Shown here one piece after another: positions 11,576-20,043 of a stretch of 59,543 nucleotides of DNA. The first letter of the stretch is position 1, and every line of letters starts with the position of its first letter. Source of the DNA: Halomonas sp. (GTDB taxonomy: Bacteria; Pseudomonadota; Gammaproteobacteria; Pseudomonadales; Halomonadaceae); contig NZ_JACUUD010000006.1 in assembly GCF_014859505.1 (NCBI RefSeq), forward strand, positions 1 to 59,543, read 5' to 3'. The translations under genes were made by a program, and so were the position numbers. Below the pieces are notes generated by a model that had not been told where the DNA came from, did no database searches, and was given only the letters and a program-made list of their open reading frames with translations.

Positions 11576-12325
11576 ATGCGTCAGATCATTCTCGACACCG
11601 AGACCACCGGCATCGACCCCCGGGAAGGCCATCGCCTGATCGAGATCGGGGCGGTGGAGATGGTCAACCGCCGGCTCACCGGCAACACCTATCACCAGTA
11701 CATCAATCCCGAGCGGGAGATCGAGGCCGAGGCGGTGGGGGTGCACGGCATCACCGACGAGCGGGTGGCGGGCGAGCCGCTGTTCGCCGCGATCGCCGAT
11801 GAGTTCTGGGCCTTCATCGAGGGCGCGGAGTTGGTCATCCATAACGCCCCCTTCGATGTCGGGTTCATCGATCACGAGCTCGAGCGCCTCAACCTGGCGC
11901 GCGGCGAGCCGCGGCTCGGGCCGGTCGCGGCACACTGCGGGATCCTCGATACCCTGGTGATGGCTCGCGACAAGCACCCGGGGCAGCGCAACAGCCTCGA
12001 CGCCCTGTGCAAACGCTACGAGATCGACAACGGTCACCGGGTCCTCCACGGCGCCCTGCTGGACGCCGAGATCCTGGCCGATGTCTATCTGGCCATGACC
12101 GGCGGCCAGACCGCGCTCTCTCTGGACGCCTCCGGCGCGGGCGAGAGCGGCGTGGCCGGCAGCGGCGGGATGGCGATTCGCCGTCTCTCCCTGGAGCCGG
12201 GTCGCCTGGCGGTGCTGTCCCCCAGCGAGCAGGAGCTGGTCGCCCATCGTGCCAAGCTGTCGAAGATTCGCGAGGCGGCCGGTGAGTGTCACTGGGATCG
12301 CATGGGCGAGGGGGTGGTGCACTGA
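11576..12325 (+). CDS. dnaQ: DNA polymerase III subunit epsilon
   Basis: MRQIILDTETTGIDPREGHRLIEIGAVEMVNR exonuclease motif; follows rnhA. Confidence 0.95.
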   Translation: MRQIILDTETTGIDPREGHRLIEIGAVEMVNRRLTGNTYHQYINPEREIEAEAVGVHGITDERVAGEPLFAAIADEFWAFIEGAELVIHNAPFDVGFIDHELERLNLARGEPRLGPVAAHCGILDTLVMARDKHPGQRNSLDALCKRYEIDNGHRVLHGALLDAEILADVYLAMTGGQTALSLDASGAGESGVAGSGGMAIRRLSLEPGRLAVLSPSEQELVAHRAKLSKIREAAGECHWDRMGEGVVH

Positions 12326-13095
12326 TGCTGCGCCGTGAGCTGCCCCTGGCATCGACGGCAGGGCGGGTCATCCACCTGGCCGAGGGGCGCATCGCCCCGG
12401 GGCCGGATGGCGACCTGCTGCAACCGCTGCAACCCTGGACAGCGGCCATGCAGCCGCTCTGCTACTGGAACGACGAGCCGGTGGCGCTTTCACTCGAGGC
12501 GGTGCCGGGGGAGGACTGGCAGGATGGGCGGGGCTGGCTGGCCCGGCTGCCGGAATCGCGCTTCGCGCTGCTTTCCACTGCCCTGCAGGTGGGTGCCTGG
12601 CTGCGCGATCACCGCTTCTGCGGGCGCTGTGGTGCCCCGGCCGAGCGCCTCGATGCCGAGTTCGCCATGCACTGCCACGGCTGCGGCCACCGCAACTACC
12701 CGCGCATCTCGCCCTGCATCATCACCCTGGTGACCCACGGCGATGCCCTGCTGCTGGCGCGCAGCCCGCGCTTTCCGCCGGGGCGTTACTCGACCCTGGC
12801 GGGCTTCATCGAGCCCGGCGAGTCTGCCGAGGAGGCGGTGCGTCGCGAGATCTTCGAGGAGGTGGGGCTGCAGGTGGGCAGGGTTCGCTACTTCCGCAGC
12901 CAGGCCTGGCCCTTTCCGCATTCGCTGATGCTGGGCTTCTTCGCCGAGGCGGCCAGTCGGCGCATCCGCATCGACGGTGTGGAGATCGCCGACGCGGCCT
13001 GGTACTCGCCACGGCGCCTGCCGTCGCTGCCACCGCTCTATTCGATCTCGCGGGCGCTGATCCAGACGCATCTGGACGAGGTCGCTGCGCGCTAG
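12325..13095 (+). CDS. nudC: NAD+ diphosphatase (NADH pyrophosphatase), Nudix with zinc ribbon
   Basis: CGRCG...CHGCGHRNYPR zinc ribbon and GFIEPGESAEEAVRREIFEEVG Nudix box. Confidence 0.9.
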   Translation: MLRRELPLASTAGRVIHLAEGRIAPGPDGDLLQPLQPWTAAMQPLCYWNDEPVALSLEAVPGEDWQDGRGWLARLPESRFALLSTALQVGAWLRDHRFCGRCGAPAERLDAEFAMHCHGCGHRNYPRISPCIITLVTHGDALLLARSPRFPPGRYSTLAGFIEPGESAEEAVRREIFEEVGLQVGRVRYFRSQAWPFPHSLMLGFFAEAASRRIRIDGVEIADAAWYSPRRLPSLPPLYSISRALIQTHLDEVAAR

Positions 13096-13120
13096 GCGCC
13101 GGGCGCGAGCGCCAGCAACG

Positions 13121-13148
13121 CTGCGGGCCGCCCGGTGGCGGCCCGCAG
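13121..13148. terminator. Bidirectional hairpin between convergent nudC and SCP2 gene
   Basis: Perfect 12-bp stem CTGCGGGCCGCC-CGGT-GGCGGCCCGCAG. Confidence 0.6.
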
Positions 13149-13170
13149 GGGGAAAGTTCTTCCGCGGCGC

Positions 13171-13482
13171 TCAGCGCGCGGGAAACAGGCTGGTCAGCTT
13201 GGTGGCCAGCATGACGTTGCCGGTAGCCTTGAGCTTGCCGGTCATGAAGGCGGTCATGCCGTTGACCTCGCCGTTCATGATGCCCTTGAGGGTGTCGGTG
13301 TCCATGCTGAGGCTGACGGAGGGGTCGTCATGCTCGCCCTCCTGGACCTGCAGGTTGGCGTCCTTGATCACCAGATAGTGGCTGCCGGCATCGCTGAAGT
13401 GAAACTGGAAGATGTCATCCATGCCCTGGGCGGCCCGGGCGTCAAAACGGGATGTCAGCTTGTCGAGGGTGGAGAGGCTCAT
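13171..13482 (-). CDS. SCP2 sterol-binding domain protein
   Basis: 103 aa with VSLSMDTDTLKGIMNGEVNGMTAFMTGKLKATGNV, typical of small SCP2 proteins. Confidence 0.85.
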   Translation of the reverse strand: MSLSTLDKLTSRFDARAAQGMDDIFQFHFSDAGSHYLVIKDANLQVQEGEHDDPSVSLSMDTDTLKGIMNGEVNGMTAFMTGKLKATGNVMLATKLTSLFPAR

Positions 13483-13651
13483 CGCGGCTCCTGGTATGTG
13501 GGAGGGTAGTCACGGCTCAGGTTATTTCAAACGACTGTTTCATTCAAGCGCCTTGACGCCGAACGGGCCGGCAGTGGCCTTCGCCTCATCCGACCCCGAC
13601 ACAGGGCTCACAAGGCCACTAATCCCAGGATAAGCGTGGGCTCTCCCCGTC

Positions 13652-14083
13652 CTACCCGGAACTCAGGCCATGCCGATGTCCTGTCGCATCGGCATAGTGA
13701 CGGGTCTGGAGGGGCAGCAACGCTTTGCGCAGAGGTGCAGTGGTATCACTGAGGCCCCAGCGTTTGCTGGGGGAGTATCGACCTCGAGTGGGTGTATCAT
13801 CGCTCCCCAGTAATTGCCGGTGGAAAAGTCGAGTCAGCTGCTGCAGGTGTTGCGCGATATCCCGGCGACACACGGGGTACTGGCTGAGCAGCTCAAGCAC
13901 ACACAGCGCCCGCTGGAACTCCTCACGGGGCATCACATCGCGCAGCTGCTCCAATTCCGTCTGCGTCGGTCGATAGCCCCGGTACCAGACGGCTTCGGCA
14001 AGCTGCTTCACATCATCGACTGCATGCTCGAGAGGCCGTGAACCGACTCGATACAGTCGTTTATGAGTGAAGGATACTGCCAT
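13652..14083 (-). CDS. Hypothetical protein, partner of the nucleotidyltransferase-like gene
   Basis: 143-aa ORF starting 2 nt after the stop of the upstream gene on the same strand; helical, charged; no family recognised. Confidence 0.55.
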   Translation of the reverse strand: MAVSFTHKRLYRVGSRPLEHAVDDVKQLAEAVWYRGYRPTQTELEQLRDVMPREEFQRALCVLELLSQYPVCRRDIAQHLQQLTRLFHRQLLGSDDTPTRGRYSPSKRWGLSDTTAPLRKALLPLQTRHYADATGHRHGLSSG

Positions 14084-14085
14084 AC

Positions 14086-14709
14086 CTAGGCCTCGCCACG
14101 ATGATAGTCGTCTATCACCACGTTCAAATTGCCCAATATACGAGCTTCGTCGCCAACGTAATAGCCGATCGCCTCTCGAGCGAGGCGTTCAAATTCACCG
14201 ATGTCAACATGAGGAAGCTGGAGGAGCACCTGAATATCCTGCTGATCGCGGTCGCCAAAGCGATCTAGCTTGGAGATTGCCACGTCGATCGCGCTGGCGA
14301 CGTAGACTTCCACGTTGGGAACCCTGCTTTCCGTCACCAGCCGAATGACACGATCCTCGTAGTCTTCATGCAGCGGGGCGAGTGTCGTGTTGAAGCTGCC
14401 GTCAAGCTCCAGCATCTGCGTCACACCTTCTTCGTCCGTGAACACATAGGCATCTTCACCCAGAAGGGCAACAATTTCGGACTTTTCGGCATAGCCGTGT
14501 GACGCCACCTCGGCATCAACATCCGCGCTCCCACGTGTCCGCGTATGGATATGGACGGCACAGCCACCGAATACAATGACTTGGAAGGTGCCCCTCTCGC
14601 CACCGGCGTACACCGGCTCCAGCACATCAAAAAATTCCACCAGCGCGCGCCCTAGTGCCGTATCGGGTTCGATGGTCGGATATATACCCGGCTCTATGGG
14701 CATTCGCAC
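14086..14709 (-). CDS. DUF6036-like / AbiEii-like nucleotidyltransferase-fold protein
   Basis: VIVFGGCAVHIHTRTRGSADVDAEV resembles the NTase GG...DxD motif; later helix AIDVAISKLDRFGDRDQQDIQVLL resembles KL.R...RD..D. Confidence 0.65.
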   Translation of the reverse strand: MRMPIEPGIYPTIEPDTALGRALVEFFDVLEPVYAGGERGTFQVIVFGGCAVHIHTRTRGSADVDAEVASHGYAEKSEIVALLGEDAYVFTDEEGVTQMLELDGSFNTTLAPLHEDYEDRVIRLVTESRVPNVEVYVASAIDVAISKLDRFGDRDQQDIQVLLQLPHVDIGEFERLAREAIGYYVGDEARILGNLNVVIDDYHRGEA

Positions 14710-14783
14710 TCCCCATGCTGATGATGTGCTGTTTTCTCACTCACGATACCATGCCAGTGCCTGTATCAAGAGTGGAGAGCATC

Positions 14784-15824
14784 ATGAACGATTGGCTGGC
14801 CGATTTCGGCATGTTTCTGGCTCAGCTGGTGAGCCTGGTGGTAATCATCGCCCTGGCGGTGGCACTGGTGGCCCGCCTGCGCGGCGAGGCCACCGATCGC
14901 ACCCGGCTGAGCCTCGATGAGCTCAACGATGCCCGCGACTACCGCCGCCGCCGGCTGACCCTGGCCGCCAGTGAGCCCGGGGCCCGCAAGCGTCTCATCA
15001 AGGGCTTTCGTCGCGAGGACAAGGCCCGCGACAAGAGCGGGCGCAAGGGGGAGAAGGCGCGCGAGCCCATCGCCTGGGTGATCGACTTCCACGGGGACAT
15101 CCGCGCCAGTGCCACGGGTCGGCTGGCCGAGGAGGTCTCGGCGCTGATCGAGGCCGCCGACAAGGGCGATGAGGTGATCGTCCGTCTGGAGTCGGCCGGT
15201 GGCCTGGTACACGCCTACGGGCTGGCGGCCGCCGAGCTGGACCGGCTGCGCGAGGCGGGTCTCCGCACCACGGTGTGCGTGGACAAGGTGGCCGCCAGCG
15301 GCGGCTACCTGATGGCCTGCGGCGCCGACCAGCTGCGCGCCGCGCCCCTGGCGGTGGTGGGCTCCATCGGCGTGGTGGCTCAGGTGCCCAACGTGCACCG
15401 TCTGCTCAAGCGCCACGACATCGATGTGGAGGTGCTGACCGCGGGGCGCTACAAGCGCACCCTCACCGTGTTCGGGGAGAACAGCGAGGAGGGGCGTGAG
15501 AAGTTCGTCGACGAGCTGGAGGGTATCCATGAGCTGTTCAAGCGTCACGTTGCCGAGCGGCGTCCGGCGCTGGATATCGAGGCGGTGGCCACCGGGGAGA
15601 CCTGGTACGGCCGCGACGCCCTCGAGCAGGGCCTGGTGGATGCCCTGGGCACCAGCGAGGCCTATCTGGTGGAGCGCATGAAGGAGGCTCGGGTCATCCG
15701 GCTGCGCCTTGAGCCGCGCCGCCGCCTGGCGGATCGGCTGGGAGCGGCGGTCTCGATTGGCGTGGAGAGGGCGCTGGAGAAGGGCCTCGAGGTGCTGGAA
15801 CAGAGCCCGCTTCGCCGACGCTAG
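14784..15824 (+). CDS. sohB: Protease SohB (S49 family)
   Basis: Transmembrane N-terminus; VAASGGYLMACGADQLRAAPLAVVGSIGVV S49 core. Confidence 0.92.
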   Translation: MNDWLADFGMFLAQLVSLVVIIALAVALVARLRGEATDRTRLSLDELNDARDYRRRRLTLAASEPGARKRLIKGFRREDKARDKSGRKGEKAREPIAWVIDFHGDIRASATGRLAEEVSALIEAADKGDEVIVRLESAGGLVHAYGLAAAELDRLREAGLRTTVCVDKVAASGGYLMACGADQLRAAPLAVVGSIGVVAQVPNVHRLLKRHDIDVEVLTAGRYKRTLTVFGENSEEGREKFVDELEGIHELFKRHVAERRPALDIEAVATGETWYGRDALEQGLVDALGTSEAYLVERMKEARVIRLRLEPRRRLADRLGAAVSIGVERALEKGLEVLEQSPLRRR

Positions 15825-16144
15825 TCGGCCAGACCCAGCCGGCCGAGGGCGTCGATGATCGTCCGCGCGCTGTCACCCTGCCAGGAGTAGTAGATGGTCT
15901 GGGAGGCTCGCCGGGTAGAGACCAGGTTCTCCCGGCGCAGGATCGCTAGATGCTGTGAGAGTGCCGACTGGCTGAGGGTCAACTGGCTGTTGAGCTCGGT
16001 CACAGAGAGCTCCTGCCCGTCCAGCAGGCACAGGATGCGCAGCCGGTTGTCGTTGGCCATGGCCTTTAGCAGCGCCGTGGCCCGGTCGATGGCGGCATCC
16101 CCCCCGGCGATGAGGCGCGCTGATGTGCTGTTGGAATTGCCCAT
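15821..16144 (-). CDS. ArsR-family winged-helix regulator
   Basis: KAMANDNRLRILCLLDGQELSVTELNSQLTLSQSALSQHLAILRRENLVSTRRASQTIYYSW. Confidence 0.9.
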   Translation of the reverse strand: MGNSNSTSARLIAGGDAAIDRATALLKAMANDNRLRILCLLDGQELSVTELNSQLTLSQSALSQHLAILRRENLVSTRRASQTIYYSWQGDSARTIIDALGRLGLAD

Positions 16145-16421
16145 GTCGATTCCCCGCGCTGGTCAGGCCATCCTCTTCAGCTAGATGGCGAGCGTGCTTT
16201 GCTGATTTAGCACTTGATCAAAGCATAGACCACCTGGCCGGGAGTGGGAGGGTGCTCCCCTGCGTTGAGAGGGGGTTGGTTGCACGTCATGTTGTTGACA
16301 ATCCGCCTCCCGATCTCTCCACCTTTTGTCGAAAGTTAGCCTATCGTATGAGTGCGTCGGCGGAGAACTGCATTACAGTGTCAACAATCATTCGATGCCA
16401 CTGACCTGCCACGGGACGAAC

Positions 16422-18332
16422 ATGAGCACCTACGCCAACGAATTTCGCCGCTCCATCGAGCAGCCGGAGAGCTTCTGGGCCGAGCAGGCCCGTCGCATTC
16501 CCTGGTTCAAGGCCCCTACCCAGATTCTTCACTATGACGAGGCCAACCATGCGCGCTGGTTTGCCGACGGCGAGCTGAACATCTGCCATGCGGCGCTGGA
16601 CCACCACGTGGAGCTGGGGCGCGGCGATCAGCCGGCGATCCTCTGGGACTCGCCGGTCACCGACAGCAAGCGCACCCTGACCTATCGGGAGATGCGCGAC
16701 CAGGTCGCCAGCTTCGCCGGTGCCCTCAAGGGCCTGGGAGTGGAGAAGGGGGACCGGGTGGTGATCTACATGCCCATGGTGCCCGAGGCGCTGGTGGCAA
16801 TGTATGCCTGCGCACGCCTGGGGGCCGTGCACTCCGTGGTGTTCGGCGGCTTCGCGCCCCACGAGCTGGCCGTGCGCATCGAGGACGCGACGCCCAAGGT
16901 GGTGGTGGCGGCCTCCTGCGGGGTCGAGGTCAACAAGGTGCTGCCCTACAAGGGGATCATCGATTCTGCCATCGAGCAGAGCAGCCACAAGCCGGACGCC
17001 TGCGTGATCTTCCAGCGCGAGCAGCACACCGCCGAGCTGGGCGCTCGCGACCACGACTGGGCGGCCCTCACGGCCCAGGCCGAGCCGGCCGACTGCGTGG
17101 CGGTCAAGGGCACCGACCCGCTCTACGTGCTCTATACCTCCGGTACCACGGGCAAGCCCAAGGGTGTGGTCCGCGACACCGGCGGCTACGCGGTGGCACT
17201 GGCCTACTCCATGGACGTCATCTACGACGTGGCGCCCGGCGAGGTATTCTTCTCGGCCTCGGACGTGGGCTGGGTGGTGGGCCACTCCTACATCGTCTAT
17301 GCGCCGCTGCTGCGCGGGGCCACCAGCGTGGTCTACGAGGGCAAGCCGGTGAAGACTCCGGATGCCGGCGCCTTCTGGCGGCTGATCAGCGAGTACCAGG
17401 TGAAGAGCTTCTTCACCGCGCCGACCGCGTTCCGGGCCATCAAGAAGGAGGACCCGGACGGCAAGTTGCTCGAGCAGTACGATATCTCCTGCATGAAGGC
17501 GCTGTTCCTGGCCGGTGAACGCCTCGACCCGCCCACTTTCCACTGGCTCGACGACCTGCTCGACGTGCCGGTGATCGACCATTGGTGGCAGACGGAGTCC
17601 GGCTGGCCCATCGCCGCCAACCTCCATGGCCTCGAGCCCATGCCCACCAAGGCGGGCAGTGCCACCGTGCCGGTGCCGGGCTTCGACGTGCAGATCCTCG
17701 ATCGCGAGGGCGAGCGGATGGGACCGATGGAGCAGGGCAGCGTGGTGATCAAGCAGCCGATGCCCCCGGGCTGTCTGGTGGGAGTGTGGGGTGACCCGCA
17801 GCGTTTCCACTCGGCCTACATGTCGGCCTACCCGGGCTACTACCTGACCGGTGACGGCGGCTATGTGGACGAGGACGGCTACCTGTTCATCATGGGCCGT
17901 ACCGACGACGTCATCAACGTGGCCGGCCACCGTCTCTCCACCGGGGAGATGGAAGAGGTCGTCGGCGCTCATTCGGCAGTGGCCGAGTGTGCGGTGATCG
18001 GCATCCACGATGCCCTCAAGGGTCAGCTGCCCATCGGCCTGGTGATTCCCAAGGACGGCTTCGAGGGGCGTGAGGATGACCTCGAGCAGGAGCTGATCGC
18101 CCTGGTGCGCGAGAAGATCGGCCCCATTGCCTGCTTCAAGCAGGTGCTGGTGGTGGATCGCCTGCCCAAGACCCGCTCCGGCAAGATCCTGCGCAAGCTG
18201 TTGCGCAGCATCGCCGATGGCAAGGAGTTCGGCATCCCCTCCACCATCGACGACCCGGCCAGCCTGCAGGATGTCCACGAGGCCATGAAGGCCCGCGAGG
18301 TGGGCGCCGCCCACGAGGCACGCCAGGTCTGA
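16422..18332 (+). CDS. AMP-forming acyl-CoA synthetase (propionyl/acetyl-CoA synthetase, PrpE/ACSS3-like)
   Basis: YTSGTTGKPKGVVRDTGGYAVAL and C-terminal LPKTRSGKILRK. Confidence 0.85.
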   Translation: MSTYANEFRRSIEQPESFWAEQARRIPWFKAPTQILHYDEANHARWFADGELNICHAALDHHVELGRGDQPAILWDSPVTDSKRTLTYREMRDQVASFAGALKGLGVEKGDRVVIYMPMVPEALVAMYACARLGAVHSVVFGGFAPHELAVRIEDATPKVVVAASCGVEVNKVLPYKGIIDSAIEQSSHKPDACVIFQREQHTAELGARDHDWAALTAQAEPADCVAVKGTDPLYVLYTSGTTGKPKGVVRDTGGYAVALAYSMDVIYDVAPGEVFFSASDVGWVVGHSYIVYAPLLRGATSVVYEGKPVKTPDAGAFWRLISEYQVKSFFTAPTAFRAIKKEDPDGKLLEQYDISCMKALFLAGERLDPPTFHWLDDLLDVPVIDHWWQTESGWPIAANLHGLEPMPTKAGSATVPVPGFDVQILDREGERMGPMEQGSVVIKQPMPPGCLVGVWGDPQRFHSAYMSAYPGYYLTGDGGYVDEDGYLFIMGRTDDVINVAGHRLSTGEMEEVVGAHSAVAECAVIGIHDALKGQLPIGLVIPKDGFEGREDDLEQELIALVREKIGPIACFKQVLVVDRLPKTRSGKILRKLLRSIADGKEFGIPSTIDDPASLQDVHEAMKAREVGAAHEARQV

Positions 18333-18392
18333 CCGTCCGGTTGCCGTCGCGGCACCCGCCACGATGGTAGCCGCGATAGCCGTGCCCTCCGT

Positions 18393-18416
18393 GACGCCGC
18401 CTTTCGGGGCGGCGTC
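18393..18416 (+). terminator. Hairpin downstream of acyl-CoA synthetase
   Basis: Perfect 9-bp stem GACGCCGCC-TTTCGG-GGCGGCGTC. Confidence 0.5.
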
Positions 18417-18430
18417 TGCGTGGATGGGCA

Positions 18431-18459
18431 TGGCAAGCGGCGGGCACGATCCGTATAAT
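18431..18459 (+). promoter_or_regulatory. Candidate sigma70 promoter of yhhQ
   Basis: TGGCAA, 17-nt spacer, TATAAT about 75 nt upstream of the start codon. Confidence 0.4.
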
Positions 18460-18493
18460 GCTCGACCGCACGCTGCCCCCGGCAGCTCGTTCC

Positions 18494-18530
18494 ACGAGGG
18501 TTCCCTCACCCCTCCCGCAAAAAAAGGATG
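18494..18530 (+). promoter_or_regulatory. Candidate preQ1-I-like riboswitch in the yhhQ leader
   Basis: GAGGG-TTC-CCTC-AC-CCCTC-CCGC-AAAAAAA-GGATG: stem, UUC after the stem, A-rich linker and tail overlapping the SD of a queuosine-precursor transporter. Confidence 0.35.
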
Positions 18531-18535
18531 CCATC

Positions 18536-19219
18536 ATGTTTACCCTTTCCGATACCCAGCAGCGCCGTCTGATGGCACTGCTGATCACCTTCCACATCGC
18601 CGTGATCGCCGCCAGCAACTATCTGGTGCAGCTGCCGTTCACCCTGTTCGGCTTCCACACCACCTGGGGGGCCTTCAGCTTTCCGTTCATCTTCCTCGCC
18701 ACCGACCTGACCGTGCGGCTGTTCGGCAAGGAGCCGGCCCGTGCCATCGTGATGCGGGTGATGCTGCCGGCCCTGGTGATCTCCTACGTGGTGTCGGTGG
18801 TGTTTCCGCGGGGCAGCTACGCCGGCCTGGAGGCACTGGGGGAGTGGAACCTGTTCGTGGCGCGCATCGCCGTGGCCAGCTTCATGGCCTACCTGCTGGG
18901 CCAACTGCTCGACGTGCACGTCTTCGATCGCCTGCGGAGCCTCAGGGCCTGGTGGGTGGCGCCGGCGATCTCCACGGTGCTGGGCAACCTGGCCGATACC
19001 TTCGCCTTCTTTTCGATCGCCTTCTACCACAGCCCCGACCCCTTCATGGCGGCCAACTGGCTGGAGATCGCCTGGGTCGACTATGTCATCAAGCTGGGCA
19101 TCAGCCTGCTGTTCTTCGTGCCGCTTTACGGCGTGCTGCTGGCGACCCTGAGCCGCCGCCTGCTGGCGGCCACCGATGCCCGGACGCCGTCCGCCTCGAC
19201 GGTCCGAACCCGTCCCTGA
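18536..19219 (+). CDS. yhhQ: Queuosine precursor transporter (7-cyano/7-aminomethyl-7-deazaguanine)
   Basis: HIAVIAASNYLVQLPFTLFGFHTTWGAFSFPFIFLATDLTVRLFGK..ARAIV; YhhQ/COG1738 family. Confidence 0.9.
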   Translation: MFTLSDTQQRRLMALLITFHIAVIAASNYLVQLPFTLFGFHTTWGAFSFPFIFLATDLTVRLFGKEPARAIVMRVMLPALVISYVVSVVFPRGSYAGLEALGEWNLFVARIAVASFMAYLLGQLLDVHVFDRLRSLRAWWVAPAISTVLGNLADTFAFFSIAFYHSPDPFMAANWLEIAWVDYVIKLGISLLFFVPLYGVLLATLSRRLLAATDARTPSASTVRTRP

Positions 19220-19253
19220 CAACGGCCGGGGAACCGGCCAAGGAGAGAGTGCC

Positions 19254-20027
19254 ATGTCCGTAGAGCTCAACTATCAGGATACCGGCGGCGATGGCGTGCC
19301 GCTGGTGGTCATCCATGGCCTGTTCGGCAGCGCCGACAACTGGCGCTCCCACGTCAAGGCGTGGGAGGCGACACGGCGGGTGATCACCGTGGATCTGCGC
19401 AACCATGGCCGCTCTCCCCACATCGAGGGGATGGGCTACGACGCCATGGCCGAGGATGTGATCCGCCTGCTCGATCGCCTGGAGGTCCCCCGCGCCCACC
19501 TGCTCGGCCACTCCATGGGCGGCAAGGTGGTGATCACGCTGGCTCGGCTGGCGCCTGGCAGGGTAGCCTCTGTGATCGTCGGCGACATCGCCCCGCTGGC
19601 CTATGGCCACGACCACGACAGGGTGTTTGCCGGCCTGCGCCGCCTGGAGGAGGGCCGGCCTGCCAATCGTCGCGAGGCCGACGCCCTGCTGGGCGAGCAT
19701 GTCACCGAGCGAGCGGTGAGGCTGTTCCTGGCCACCAACCTGGAGCGTGCCGAGGAGGGCGGTCTCAGGCTGCGCCTGGGACTCGACGAGATCCAGCAGG
19801 ATTACGAGACCATCATGGGGCCGCCGGCGGGTGAGGGGGTCTTCGCGGGGCCTACCCTGGTGCTGCGCGGCGCCCACTCCCACTACGTCACCGATGAGAT
19901 GCTCCCTGCCCTGAGAGAGGTGCTGCCCGAGGCCGAGGTGGTGACCCTTCAGGCCGGGCACTGGCTGCATGCCGAACAGCCCGAGGCCTTCCGCGACGCG
20001 GTCAACCGCTTCCTCGCCGAGCGCTGA
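19254..20027 (+). CDS. Alpha/beta hydrolase (YbfF-like esterase)
   Basis: VVIHGLFGSADNWR, LLGHSMGGKV. Confidence 0.85.
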   Translation: MSVELNYQDTGGDGVPLVVIHGLFGSADNWRSHVKAWEATRRVITVDLRNHGRSPHIEGMGYDAMAEDVIRLLDRLEVPRAHLLGHSMGGKVVITLARLAPGRVASVIVGDIAPLAYGHDHDRVFAGLRRLEEGRPANRREADALLGEHVTERAVRLFLATNLERAEEGGLRLRLGLDEIQQDYETIMGPPAGEGVFAGPTLVLRGAHSHYVTDEMLPALREVLPEAEVVTLQAGHWLHAEQPEAFRDAVNRFLAER

Positions 20028-20043
20028 TCCGGGCGAGGCGCCG

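Noticed and set aside
14576-14920. 114-aa plus-strand ORF overlapping the NTase gene and sohB start
   Set aside because: Out of frame with sohB; the overlapping SohB frame has a convincing start at 14784 and S49 motifs.
16341-18509. 722-aa minus-strand ORF
   Set aside because: Exactly antisense to the acyl-CoA synthetase; low-complexity His/Gly/Ala-rich shadow frame.
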